Shown here: in pieces, positions 25,675 to 34,511 of the stretch
Layout of the letters: each line of letters opens with the position of its first letter
Position numbering within the stretch: position 1 is the stretch's first letter
NCBI GenBank assembly: GCA_964609385.1
Contig: CAZSSM010000052.1
Span: 1-50,813, forward strand
Source of the DNA: CAZSSM01 sp964609385
GTDB taxonomy: Bacteria; Planctomycetota; Planctomycetia; Isosphaerales; Isosphaeraceae
Length of the DNA: 50,813 bases
Direction of reading: 5' to 3'
Made by a program: the position numbers and the translations under genes
Notes under the pieces: generated by a model
Told to the model about the DNA's origin: nothing
Database searches by the model: none
The model's input: the letters and a program-made list of their open reading frames with translations, nothing else

Positions 25675-26658
25675 TCAGTCCTCACAGAGTTCCGACGCGG
25701 TCTGGGCCAGCCAGTCGTCGACGACCGCGCCGACCTCGGCCAGGCTGTCGGCCCGACAGCGCTCGGGCCGGTCGGCAGTCGTGTGCCAGGCTTCGTCGTC
25801 GATGTCGATCACCAAGGCGCATGGGATCCCCACCTCCAGGAGCGGCAGGTGGTCGTCCCCGATCGCAATGCCCGTCGACGACACGAACGCCGAGGCCCTC
25901 CGACGGCGCGCCACGGCCCAGACCTCGTTCACGACGCGGTTCGCGTAGCAATAGCTGAACAGCTCTTGATCGAACCGCAACGACGGCCCGGCCACCATGT
26001 CCAGGACCAGCCCGGCATGGTAGGGATTGGGGCGCGCCGGCCGATGGTCGCCGGGATCCACGGGATCGTCCGCCTCCTTCTCACCTTTCGGATCGCGGAC
26101 CGGCCCGAGGCGTCGCCAGCGGCTCAAGGACTGAGCGAACCGCCGCGAGCCGAGGAAGAACGCGCCGCAGTCCAAACCCATCTCGCGGTCCTCGTAGACC
26201 AGTTCCTCGGCGTCGAACAGCACGAGGTCGACGCCCAATCCGTCCCGATCGCCCCCGGCCCGATCACCGAGGAGCCGGGCCAACTCCATCAGGAGGGCGA
26301 CCCCCGACGCCCCGTCGTTGGCGCCCAGATATGGCTCGCGACGACGGGTGCGGTCGGGATCCTCCTCGGCCCACGGTCGGGTGTCGTGGTGCGCGCCCAG
26401 CAGGATCCGCCTCGGGACTTCGACGTTCCAGCGCCCGATCAGGTTGGTCAACCGGAGCCGACGCCCGTCCAGCGGGTCGATCCCCGCGAACCGCTGCCGA
26501 CGGACCACGCCCCCGGCCTCCGACCAACACCGCTCGACCAGGTCCAACTGCCGAGACCCCGCCGAGGACCCCGCCGGACGCGGACCCAACCCGCAGATCC
26601 GGACAAGATCGGCCAGAGCGCGGTCGCCGTCGAATCGCGAAGCGGATCGGTTCGTCAT
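25675..26658 (-). CDS. M28 family metallohydrolase, glutaminyl-cyclase-like
   Basis: This 327-residue protein has the zinc-hydrolase layout of the M28/glutaminyl cyclase group. It shows LLGAHHDTRP (about 87-95), GANDGASG with the metal-binding Asp (about 115), FDAEE with the acid Glu (about 151-152), GLVLDMVAG (about 216-224) and EAWHTTADRP with the terminal His (about 292). The GSRRFA segment after the acidic pair and the HTTADR ending are closer to glutaminyl-peptide cyclotransferases than to aminopeptidases. It could cyclise N-terminal Gln or remove N-terminal residues. I see no signal peptide from ATG 26658, which has only a weak ribosome binding site. Confidence 0.85.
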   Translation of the reverse strand: MTNRSASRFDGDRALADLVRICGLGPRPAGSSAGSRQLDLVERCWSEAGGVVRRQRFAGIDPLDGRRLRLTNLIGRWNVEVPRRILLGAHHDTRPWAEEDPDRTRRREPYLGANDGASGVALLMELARLLGDRAGGDRDGLGVDLVLFDAEELVYEDREMGLDCGAFFLGSRRFAQSLSRWRRLGPVRDPKGEKEADDPVDPGDHRPARPNPYHAGLVLDMVAGPSLRFDQELFSYCYANRVVNEVWAVARRRRASAFVSSTGIAIGDDHLPLLEVGIPCALVIDIDDEAWHTTADRPERCRADSLAEVGAVVDDWLAQTASELCED

Positions 26659-26846
26659 CGCGGAAGCCTGTATGATGAGACGGGCCTTGTCGGTCCGAGA
26701 TTGGAGCCGACACACTATCGGACGTGAGGTTGCGCAGGTCTCGCCGTCATTCCCCAAACGCCCCTGGCACATTGGGGAGCCGGGATATCTTGACCGATCT
26801 CAACATGGCTCCCCACAGTCCAACGGTCACGCCCAAGGAGTCTGTG

Positions 26847-27512
26847 ATGGCCACGGCGACCGACGCCGAACCCTCCCCCAGAGCCGGCTCCGCCGGCGTC
26901 CTCCTGCGCGGTGTGAGCTGGCACGAGTATGAAGCGATGCTCCGGATCATCGGCGATCGCCGGGTCTTTGTGAATTATGATGGCGGGACCATGGAGGTGC
27001 TCGTGCCGTCCTATGCCCACGAATTCGAGCGCGATCACCTCCGCCTGATGGTCGACATCATCGGCGAGGAGTTGGAGATCCCCATGCAGGCCGGCGGCTC
27101 GACGACCCACCGCCGCGCCGATCTGGAGAAGGGTGTCGAGCCCGACGACTGCTATTGGCTCGCCGAGAAGGCGGTCCGGATCGGCACCCAACGCGAGATC
27201 GATCTGACCATCGATCCGGCCCCGAGCCTCGTCATCGAAGTCAACTACACGAGCAGCTCGATCGACCGACTCGGCATCTACGGGGCGCTCGGCGTCGACG
27301 AGGTCTGGCGATTCCACCGCATCCTGGAGTTCCTGCACCGTCGGGCCGACGGCACGTATCGACCCGCTGAGGCGAGCTGGAACGTCCCGGTCTTCCGACG
27401 CGACGAGGCCGAGCAGCACCTCGCTTCGGCTCGCACGCTCGGACGCCTGGCGTGGATGAAGGCCTTCCGAGCCTTCGCCCGCAACACCCTGCTCCCTCGG
27501 AGCCAGCCCTGA
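26847..27512 (+). CDS. Uma2 family (PD-(D/E)XK nuclease-fold) protein
   Basis: This 221-residue protein matches the Uma2 family of restriction-endonuclease-like proteins, abundant in Planctomycetes and Cyanobacteria and of uncertain role. Motifs are YDGGTMEVLVPSYAHE, KGVEPDDCYWL with the active-site Asp, and SLVIEVNYTSSSIDRLGIY with the E-x-V element and a trailing basic residue. The usual GVPEYW block appears as GVDEVWRF. ATG 26847 has AAGGAG six bases upstream, better than the earlier in-frame starts at 26724 and 26805. It is single, unlike the tandem group at 36.2-37.9 kb, from which it is clearly diverged. Confidence 0.85.
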   Translation: MATATDAEPSPRAGSAGVLLRGVSWHEYEAMLRIIGDRRVFVNYDGGTMEVLVPSYAHEFERDHLRLMVDIIGEELEIPMQAGGSTTHRRADLEKGVEPDDCYWLAEKAVRIGTQREIDLTIDPAPSLVIEVNYTSSSIDRLGIYGALGVDEVWRFHRILEFLHRRADGTYRPAEASWNVPVFRRDEAEQHLASARTLGRLAWMKAFRAFARNTLLPRSQP

Positions 27513-27568
27513 ACGTCATCGGCCTCCGTTCCGGAGTCTAGTCTGGCCTCGAAGCGGCCTCGATCCGC

Positions 27569-29020
27569 TCAGTCGCGATCCGCCCGGACGAGCCCCCCGA
27601 AATTGATGTGGCCCCAGTTCCCGGTCGCGTCGTCGACGATCCGGAGGACGGCCGTGCGACCTCGGGCATCGGATAGGTTGACGGTCTGAGGAACCAGTGT
27701 GTTGGAGTCGCTCGCGTTGGTCACGCGGGCCAGTTCGGTCCCATCCTCGAGGTCGACCACTTCGACGTAAAGCGAGGCCGCACCAGTGCCACCCGAGACG
27801 TACAGAGCGTAAAGGCCACAGTCGATCGTGAAGGCGGGCGAGCGGATCACGACGGTCCGATCGTCGTCGAAGGTCCGGCCGTCCACTTCGGCGGTGCCGA
27901 TGAAATGGCGTTGGGGCGGGTCGAAGTCGGACCGGTTCGATGTGGTGAACGGACCGGGCAGGTCGCCCCGCTCGACGGTCCAACCGGCGCGCTGGGCGGG
28001 GTCGTCGAGGTCGAAGACCGGCTCGCCGAGTTCGGGTTCGGGGACCCAGTCGAGCCGCGCCACGCGGAGGCCGTCGAGCCCGAGATTGAGGGCGACGATG
28101 TAGTCCTGGCCGTCGACCCGAACCACCTCGGGCGCGGCCACCGGGAGCCGGGTCACCAGGTAGCGATCGTCCTGGTTGATCCCGAACATCTTCGGATCAT
28201 CGGAGCGATAGATCGAGGTGATGTTGTTCTGCCCATAGCGCTGGGTTCGAAAGAGATAATAGGATCCGAACCGTTCGACGACGTGGGGGCACTCGGCGGT
28301 GTAGCGGCCGGTCCCGGTGATCCCGCCGAAGGCGACGACCGTTGAGGGGCTCCAGGTCCGGAAGTCACGGGTGGTCCGCACATAGACCGCGCCCTGGTCG
28401 TTGGGGTAGGCCGTGTAGTAGCCGTGCCAGAGGTCGCCGACCTTAAGCATCATGATGTCGCGGGTGTTGACGCCGGGTCCCTCGGTGAACATCCCGGTCC
28501 GACCGCTGGATTGGACGACGCGCTCGAACGATTTGCCGTCGTCGCCGACGGCGCGACAGATAAAATTCCAGTCGCCGTAGAACATGTGATAGCGGCCACC
28601 TTCGAGGACCACATGGGGCGCTTGGAGCCCACCCCGATCCTCGCCGAGCGACTCGTCGGCGCGCATCGCGATGCCCTTCGGGGTCCAGTTCGGCGCGGTC
28701 AGGCTTGGACCTTCCCATCGATAGAAGAGCCGCGTGTGACCGCCGCATAAGGTGTGACGGATGCACGACCAAGCCTGCCAGGTACCGTCCCGAGCCTGCC
28801 AGACGGCGAAGTCGACCGGCTGCTGGTTCTCGCCGGTCAATTCGCCCAGGTCCGGGTTGCCCGCAATATGGATCCAAGGCCCGACGATCGTCGGCACCCG
28901 GACCTCCTCGCCCTTCGCGGTCGACGGCCCAACGCCCTCCCCCTGCTCCAGGAGGAAGACGACGGCGAGCGCCGAGATCGTCCAAGTGACTACCTTACCA
29001 AAGCGTCGATGCATCGTCAT
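27569..29020 (-). CDS. Exported GH43/GH32-like beta-propeller protein
   Basis: This 483-residue protein has a signal peptide (VVTWTISALAVVFLLEQGEG) and a five-bladed-propeller-like body as in GH43/GH32/GH68 enzymes. Recognisable parts are VGPWIHIAGNPDLG, RLFYRWEGPSL, LQAPHVVLEGGRYHMFYGDW, WHGYYTAYPNDQGAVYVRTT and ECPHVVERFGSYYLFRTQRY. The C-terminal part (from about 340) is a beta-sandwich (GWTVERGDLPGPF ... GNWGHINFGGL), similar to the accessory domain of GH32 enzymes. Together they suggest action on plant or algal polysaccharide or fructan, but no catalytic triad can be fixed by eye. ATG 29020 has CGGAG ten bases upstream. Confidence 0.75.
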   Translation of the reverse strand: MTMHRRFGKVVTWTISALAVVFLLEQGEGVGPSTAKGEEVRVPTIVGPWIHIAGNPDLGELTGENQQPVDFAVWQARDGTWQAWSCIRHTLCGGHTRLFYRWEGPSLTAPNWTPKGIAMRADESLGEDRGGLQAPHVVLEGGRYHMFYGDWNFICRAVGDDGKSFERVVQSSGRTGMFTEGPGVNTRDIMMLKVGDLWHGYYTAYPNDQGAVYVRTTRDFRTWSPSTVVAFGGITGTGRYTAECPHVVERFGSYYLFRTQRYGQNNITSIYRSDDPKMFGINQDDRYLVTRLPVAAPEVVRVDGQDYIVALNLGLDGLRVARLDWVPEPELGEPVFDLDDPAQRAGWTVERGDLPGPFTTSNRSDFDPPQRHFIGTAEVDGRTFDDDRTVVIRSPAFTIDCGLYALYVSGGTGAASLYVEVVDLEDGTELARVTNASDSNTLVPQTVNLSDARGRTAVLRIVDDATGNWGHINFGGLVRADRD

Positions 29021-29054
29021 GGAGAGCGATCTCCGTTTCCGATCGGACGGGCGT

Positions 29055-29948
29055 TCACGTCGATATAACTTGATTTTTTTGGGGTGTTGCCGTCTTGGAC
29101 TCGTGGAACATCCAGCGCCAACCGCCTTGGGCAGCCTGATGGACGGTATCTCCGAAGTCACGGCACCATCGGTGTCGCGCCTCGTCGAGCGACCCGGCGG
29201 CCACCGCCTCGACGTCCTCGGCGATCTCCGCACGGGTCCGCGCGGCGCAGAGGACCAGGTCGACGCTCGGGTGGCCCAGGACAAACCGATAGCACTCGCC
29301 GGCGGTCATCGCTTCAGGGAATCCACGCTCCGGGAGCGGCTTGAGCAGCAGGCCCCAGCGGGTCGCGGTGTAGGCGATGATCGCCGGCCGATCCGCCCCG
29401 AGCCCCTCGAAGACGTCGCGCTCGGCGCCCCGATGCGCCGCGTTGTAGCGGATCATTACCACGTCGAGGTCCTGCGTGTGGATCAGCTCGGCGGCTAGCC
29501 GACGCTTATGGGTCGAGAACCCGATCGCCCGGACCCGACCGGCCTCGCGGAGCCCCCGCAACGCCTCCCAAGCCCCATGCCGGAACGCCCAGGTTCCCCG
29601 GAGCCAGGCCAGCAGGTAGATATCGACGCAGTCGATGCCCAGCGGACGGACCGTCGACGCCCAACCCCGCTCGACGAAGCTTCGGGAGAGCCCCCAACCC
29701 TCCGAGATCAGGACGAGCCGGTCGCGATGGCCGTCGCGGATCAACCGAGAGACCCCCTCGACGATCGGCCGCATCCATGGGTGGACGACGAACGTGTTGA
29801 CCCCGTGCTCGTAATAGGCCGCCTCGACGTCTTCGGGGCTCAGCTTCAAGCCCGGCGACCCGTAGGCCCGGGTGGCCATCGACGCCAAGGCCAAGGGGGT
29901 CGTCCGCAGACCCGTGTTGCCGAACGGTCCAACTTCCAGGCGCGACAT
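29055..29948 (-). CDS. Aldo/keto reductase-like protein lacking the usual catalytic residues
   Basis: This 297-residue protein has the AKR barrel signature: FGNTGLRTTPLALASMA, GVNTFVVHPWM, LGIDCVDIYLLAWLRG, LREAGRVRAIGFSTHKRRL and IIAYTATRWGLLLKPL. The four residues of the AKR active site (Asp, Tyr, Lys, His) are usually found in N-x-FDTA...YG, a strand-ending Lys, and YxLH. Here the first block reads NTFVVHPWM, the Lys position reads ISEGWG, and the His position reads IYLLAWL. All appear replaced, which suggests a pseudoenzyme or a changed chemistry. ATG 29948 has AAGGAGG seven bases upstream. It lies 34 bases upstream of the propeller gene on the same strand. Confidence 0.82.
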   Translation of the reverse strand: MSRLEVGPFGNTGLRTTPLALASMATRAYGSPGLKLSPEDVEAAYYEHGVNTFVVHPWMRPIVEGVSRLIRDGHRDRLVLISEGWGLSRSFVERGWASTVRPLGIDCVDIYLLAWLRGTWAFRHGAWEALRGLREAGRVRAIGFSTHKRRLAAELIHTQDLDVVMIRYNAAHRGAERDVFEGLGADRPAIIAYTATRWGLLLKPLPERGFPEAMTAGECYRFVLGHPSVDLVLCAARTRAEIAEDVEAVAAGSLDEARHRWCRDFGDTVHQAAQGGWRWMFHESKTATPQKNQVIST

Positions 29949-30073
29949 CGGAGCCCTCCTTCGATCGAACGCATCACACTCCCCATCCCAGGTGAGCGTG
30001 CGGGAGACCATCGCGGCGGAGTCTCGGTGAACCGGCCCGACTGGTCAATCCGCGTCACCGCCGGGTAGACTTC

Positions 30074-31921
30074 ATGCCATCCGACCCGCCTCATTCCCGT
30101 CGGTGGAGACCTGTTCGCGTGGCCGCAATCCGACGCCTCCCCTCCAGACTACCCGTGCCCGATCGAGCCCCCAAGAGCCTGTCGATCGCAAGGAGTCTCG
30201 GCCCGATCGTCCTCGTCCTGGCCTGTCTGATCCTCTCGGCCTGCGGTGACGGTCCGGATCGCGACGGGTTAAGCCCACAGACCGGTGATGTCGGCTTCAT
30301 CAATCCGAACCCCGAGGCCGTCGCAGCCGCCTTCGAGCCGGTCACCCACGAGCAGGTCGCTGGATTCTGCGGCGCTTGCCACGGCTACCCCCATCCGTCC
30401 TTGTTCCCCAAGGATCGCTGGGACGCGGAGGTTCGTCGCGGGTATGACTTCTTCCATCAGTCGGATCTCGACCTCGAAGCCCCGCCGATGGGCGCCGTCG
30501 TGGCCTACTATCAGCAACGCGCCCCGGAACAGTTCGAACGCCTGGCCCCTTATCCGACGCATCCGGGACTCGACCTCGATCCCGACCTCAGGACGGTCGC
30601 CGGCCCCCCGGTCGACCCCGACGCCTCGACGTCGGGGCCGCTCCGGTTCCGTCGACACGGCGTGGTCGGCCCCGAGCCCGGTGCGCTCTCGGCGATCTCG
30701 TTCGTCGACCTGGTCACGCTCGACGGCCAGCCACAACTGCTGGCCTGCGACATGTTCCACGGTCGGGTCATGACGATCCCGGCGCGACGGCTTCTCGACT
30801 CGGAGCCGGGCGACCTCGACGCCTCGTCGGCGCCCTGGACGCTCCTCTGCGAGTCGATCCCCCACCCCGCCCACGCGACCCCGGCCGACCTCGACGGCGA
30901 TGGTCGGACCGACCTGATCGTGGCCGACTTGGGGATGCCGATGCCCTCCGACGCCCGGCTCGGCCAAGTCGTCTGGCTCCGTGGACAGGCCGACGGAAGT
31001 TACCAGCCCACCGTCTTGGCCTCCGAGTTGGGTCGCGTCACCGACGTCCAGGCCGCCGACTTCGATGGCGACGGCGACGTCGACCTGATCGTCGGCGTCT
31101 TCGGCTGGCACCAGGTCGGCGAGATCCTCTACCTGGAGAACGTCGCCGAGGACCCGGGCCGACCCGAGTTCCAGAGGCGGACGCTCGACTCGAGGCCGGG
31201 CACGATCCACGTGCCGGTGGCGGACCTCGATGACGATGGCGACCTCGATGTCGTCGCCCTGATCAGCCAGGAGCACGAGGCGGTCGTGGCCTACCTGAAC
31301 CGGGGCGCCGGCCACTTCGAAGCCCGGACGCTCTTCGAGGCCGATCACCCGGCCTTCGGCTCCAGCGGGATCGAGCTGGTCGACCTCGACGGCGACGGCG
31401 ACCTCGACGTCCTGATGAGCAACGGCGACGTCTACGATGCTCCCCTGCTGAAGCCCTACCACGGCGTCTCGTGGCTGGAGAACACCGGCGACCTGGCCTT
31501 CGAGGCCCATCGCTTGGCCGACCTTTACGGCTGCCAACGCGCCCGCGCTGCCGACTTCGACGGGGACGGCGACCTCGACATCGTCGCCTCCAGCTTCCTG
31601 GCCGAGCCGTTCTACGGCAACGACCGCCCTGCACATCAAGCCGACGCACTGATCCTGCTCGAACAGGTCGGACCGGGCCGCTTCGCGACCCGATCGCTGG
31701 AGGCCCTCCGTTGCGACTACCCGGCCTTGGTCCCGGGGGACCTCGACGGCGACGGCGACCTTGACCTGGTCGTCGGCAGCTTCCGCAACTTCGACTTCAG
31801 CCGGCCCGGCGTCTCGACCCGACGCCGAAACGAGCGCGGCGAGGCCGTCTGGGTCTGGGACAACCACCTCCGAACACCCCCGCCAACTCACCCCAATCAG
31901 GCCAACAACACGGCCGAGTGA
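30074..31921 (+). CDS. FG-GAP/VCBS repeat lipoprotein with a CxxCH motif
   Basis: This 615-residue exported protein carries a lipobox (LILSAC, Cys57). Near residues 98-102 is CGACH, a heme c attachment motif or zinc site, in FCGACHGYPHPSLFPKDRW. A beta-propeller with six Ca-binding FG-GAP/VCBS repeats follows: ADLDGDGRTDLIV, ADFDGDGDVDLIVG, ADLDDDGDLDVVA, VDLDGDGDLDVLMS, ADFDGDGDLDIVAS and GDLDGDGDLDLVVG. The layout suggests an envelope protein with a redox or metal site at the base of a propeller. GTG 30155 gives a more normal signal length than ATG 30074 and is a plausible true start. It is divergent from the AKR-like gene. Confidence 0.82.
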   Translation: MPSDPPHSRRWRPVRVAAIRRLPSRLPVPDRAPKSLSIARSLGPIVLVLACLILSACGDGPDRDGLSPQTGDVGFINPNPEAVAAAFEPVTHEQVAGFCGACHGYPHPSLFPKDRWDAEVRRGYDFFHQSDLDLEAPPMGAVVAYYQQRAPEQFERLAPYPTHPGLDLDPDLRTVAGPPVDPDASTSGPLRFRRHGVVGPEPGALSAISFVDLVTLDGQPQLLACDMFHGRVMTIPARRLLDSEPGDLDASSAPWTLLCESIPHPAHATPADLDGDGRTDLIVADLGMPMPSDARLGQVVWLRGQADGSYQPTVLASELGRVTDVQAADFDGDGDVDLIVGVFGWHQVGEILYLENVAEDPGRPEFQRRTLDSRPGTIHVPVADLDDDGDLDVVALISQEHEAVVAYLNRGAGHFEARTLFEADHPAFGSSGIELVDLDGDGDLDVLMSNGDVYDAPLLKPYHGVSWLENTGDLAFEAHRLADLYGCQRARAADFDGDGDLDIVASSFLAEPFYGNDRPAHQADALILLEQVGPGRFATRSLEALRCDYPALVPGDLDGDGDLDLVVGSFRNFDFSRPGVSTRRRNERGEAVWVWDNHLRTPPPTHPNQANNTAE

Positions 31922-32019
31922 GCCGATCCAGGACCGCTTGTCGCGCCCCGATGATTGGGATAGAGTCCGATCCAGGGTGTTGAGGCGGATGGGGTGGTCT
32001 CGAACGGGCGGAAACGACG

Positions 32020-32964
32020 GTGGCCGAAGCTGATCCGGCACGCGCCGGGGAGAACACACGAGCCGATCTCGGCGTCGAGGCGACCGGTCTGGAGCACCTG
32101 CCCCGGCGCAGCGGCAAGGTCCGCGACGTCTACGAGTTGGGCGGCGGACGACTCCTCATGGTCGCCAGCGACCGCGTCAGTGCCTTCGACGTGATCCTGC
32201 CCACACCGATCCCCGATAAGGGCCGTGTGCTGACCGCCCTGACGGTCCACTGGCTGCAATGGCTCGGCCTGCCCCACCACCTGATCAGCGACGACATCCA
32301 GGATGCAGGGCTCGGCCTCGACGCGAGCCAACTCGCGGCCCTCGAAGGGCGGTCCCTGATCGTCCAACAGGCCCAGGTCATCCCCTTCGAGTGCGTCGTC
32401 CGGGGCTACCTCTCCGGCAGCGGTTGGCGTGACTATCGCGAGACCGGCCACGTCTGTGGGATTCACCTGCCCGAAGGCCTGGTCGAGAGCCAGCAGCTCG
32501 ACCCGATCTTCACGCCGGCCACCAAGGCCGAGTCGGGTCACGACCAGAACGTCCCGTTCGCCCGAATGGCCGACCCGTTGGGAGCGGATCTGGCCGAACA
32601 GCTCCGAGACCTCTCGCTCCAGGTCTACCGTCGAGGCGCGACCTACGCTCGGGAACGGGGCCTGATCCTGGCCGACACGAAGCTGGAGTGGGGTCGGGAC
32701 CCGGAGACCGGGGAGATCCTGCTGGTCGACGAGGTGCTCACGCCCGACAGCTCGCGCTACTGGCCCGCCGAGGCCTACCGCCCCGGAGGACCGATCCCCT
32801 CGTTCGACAAGCAGTTCGTCCGCGACTGGCTCCGAGGGACCGGCTGGCGCGAGGAGTCGGGAACGCCCCCGCCCGAACTGCCGTCGGAGGTCGTCGACGA
32901 GACCCGCGCCAAATACATCCAGGCGTACGAGATGTTGACCGATCAGAAGCTTCCTTGGCAATAA
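32020..32964 (+). CDS. purC: Phosphoribosylaminoimidazole-succinocarboxamide synthase
   Basis: SAICAR synthase joins CAIR and aspartate with ATP in purine synthesis. The 314-residue length fits the longer bacterial/eukaryote-like class. Motifs are SGKVRDVYELGGGRLLMVAS (ATP grasp start), SDRVSAFDVILPTPIPDKG, FECVVRGYLSGSGWRDY, and DTKLEWGRDPETGEILLVDE followed by LTPDSSRYWP. The start is GTG 32020; GGCGGAAACGACG precedes it. It stands next to aroC with a 60-base gap on the same strand, so the two may share a transcript. Confidence 0.93.
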   Translation: MAEADPARAGENTRADLGVEATGLEHLPRRSGKVRDVYELGGGRLLMVASDRVSAFDVILPTPIPDKGRVLTALTVHWLQWLGLPHHLISDDIQDAGLGLDASQLAALEGRSLIVQQAQVIPFECVVRGYLSGSGWRDYRETGHVCGIHLPEGLVESQQLDPIFTPATKAESGHDQNVPFARMADPLGADLAEQLRDLSLQVYRRGATYARERGLILADTKLEWGRDPETGEILLVDEVLTPDSSRYWPAEAYRPGGPIPSFDKQFVRDWLRGTGWREESGTPPPELPSEVVDETRAKYIQAYEMLTDQKLPWQ

Positions 32965-33024
32965 CGTAAATTTTCAATCGAAATCCGTCCTACTACGTCA
33001 TCTTGCATGATTCGAGAGATCCCG

Positions 33025-34221
33025 ATGCGTTACCTGACCGCCGGAGAGTCGCACGGCCCGGCCCTGACGGCGATCGTCGAGGGGTTCCCGGCCGGCGTGA
33101 CGCTGAACCTGGAGGCGATCGACTACCACCTGAAGCGTCGGCAGGGCGGCTACGGGCGCGGTAAGCGGCAACAACTGGAGAGCGACCGGGTCGTCGTCGA
33201 GTCGGGCTGGTATCGCGGGGTCAGCTCGGGCGCCCCGATCACGCTCCGGCTGATCAACAACGACGCCAAGCTGGAGCGGCTGACCGAGCCGGCCGCGCCC
33301 CGGGGCGGGCACATCGACCTGGCCGGCTCCCTGAGCTACCAGACCGGGATCCGCCAGGTCCTGGAGCGTGCCAGCGCCCGGGAGACGGCCATCCGCGTGG
33401 CCGTCGGCGCCCTGGCCCGGCAGGTCCTGGAGCCGCTGGGCATCACCGTCTTCGGCTACGTCCGCGAACTCGGCGGCATCGACGCGCCCCCATTGAGCCT
33501 CGAACCGGCCGTGCGCGACGCCAGCCCGGTCTACACGCTCAACCCCGAGGTCGACCTCGAGATCGTCGAGGCGATCGATCGGGCCAAGGCCGAGGGCGAC
33601 ACGCTCGGCGGCATCCTGGAGGTGGTCGTCCAGGGCTGTCCGATCGGCCTGGGCAGCCACGTCCAGCACGACCGCAAGCTCGACGCCCGGCTGGCCCAGG
33701 CGGTCATGAGCATCCAGGCGATGAAGGGGGTCGAGATCGGCCTCGGCTTCGAGGCGGCGCGTCGGCCCGGCTCGCAGGTGATGGACCCGATCCGCTATGA
33801 GCCGGAGGCCGGCCCCGAGGACCGTCGGCACGGCTTCCGACGTCCGAGCAACAACGCCGGCGGGATCGAGGGCGGCACCAGCAACGGCGAGCCGATCGTC
33901 GTCCGCGCCGCCAAGAAGCCGATCAGCACCCTGGCCCGACGCGGCCCCTCGGTCCTGATGGAGACCAAGGAGCCCAGCAAGGCCACCTACGAGCGGTCCG
34001 ACGTCTGCGCCGTGCCGGCGGCCAGCGTGATCGTCGAGAACGTCGTCGCCTTCGAGATCGCATCGGCCTTGACCGAACGCTTCATCGCCACCAGTCTGGA
34101 GGCGCTCCGCGCCTCCATCGACGCGATGCACGCCCTAACGCGTCGCCACGCCGAGGAGGCTTGGACGCACCAGGACCACGGGCCAGGCGGCACCCCCCGG
34201 ACCGATCGGGAACGCGCCTGA
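33025..34221 (+). CDS. aroC: Chorismate synthase
   Basis: Chorismate synthase forms chorismate from EPSP using reduced FMN, the last step of the shikimate pathway. The 398 residues carry the family signatures GESHGPALTAIVEGFPAG, RRQGGYGRGKRQQLESD, GVSSGAPITLRLINND, GGHIDLAGSLSY, ERASARETAIRVAVGALARQ and RRPSNNAGGIEGGTSNGEP. The extended length relative to about 360 residues in enterics is usual outside Proteobacteria. The start at ATG 33025 is preferred over ATG 33007, because GAGAGATCCCG precedes the former and no ribosome binding site precedes the latter. Confidence 0.95.
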   Translation: MRYLTAGESHGPALTAIVEGFPAGVTLNLEAIDYHLKRRQGGYGRGKRQQLESDRVVVESGWYRGVSSGAPITLRLINNDAKLERLTEPAAPRGGHIDLAGSLSYQTGIRQVLERASARETAIRVAVGALARQVLEPLGITVFGYVRELGGIDAPPLSLEPAVRDASPVYTLNPEVDLEIVEAIDRAKAEGDTLGGILEVVVQGCPIGLGSHVQHDRKLDARLAQAVMSIQAMKGVEIGLGFEAARRPGSQVMDPIRYEPEAGPEDRRHGFRRPSNNAGGIEGGTSNGEPIVVRAAKKPISTLARRGPSVLMETKEPSKATYERSDVCAVPAASVIVENVVAFEIASALTERFIATSLEALRASIDAMHALTRRHAEEAWTHQDHGPGGTPRTDRERA

Positions 34222-34511
34222 GCCCGGACGACGACGATCGGCGCGACCGCATGGCGATGCCGCGACGGCCTTCGGGACGACCACGGGCCAGGACGACCCG
34301 TCCTCGAGAGGCCATGGTCGCGGCGTTGAGACCGACCTAGACCTTGTCGAAGTGCCTTGGGCTCGATCAAGCGCTTGATCCGGCCCGCTGGGATCCGTCT
34401 CCTCGGCGACGACGGATCCCCCACCCCCGCCCCCTGTCCGGCCCCGCGGGCGCGGGCGGTCCGCACCGTTTGTCGAGGCCGACCCTCACGGATGAGGAAG
34501 AGGAACCCGCG

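Noticed and set aside
30269..32059. A 596-residue open frame on the minus strand opposite the FG-GAP lipoprotein
   Set aside because: Valine/Asp-rich mirror of the DGDGD repeats on the other strand; no independent support.
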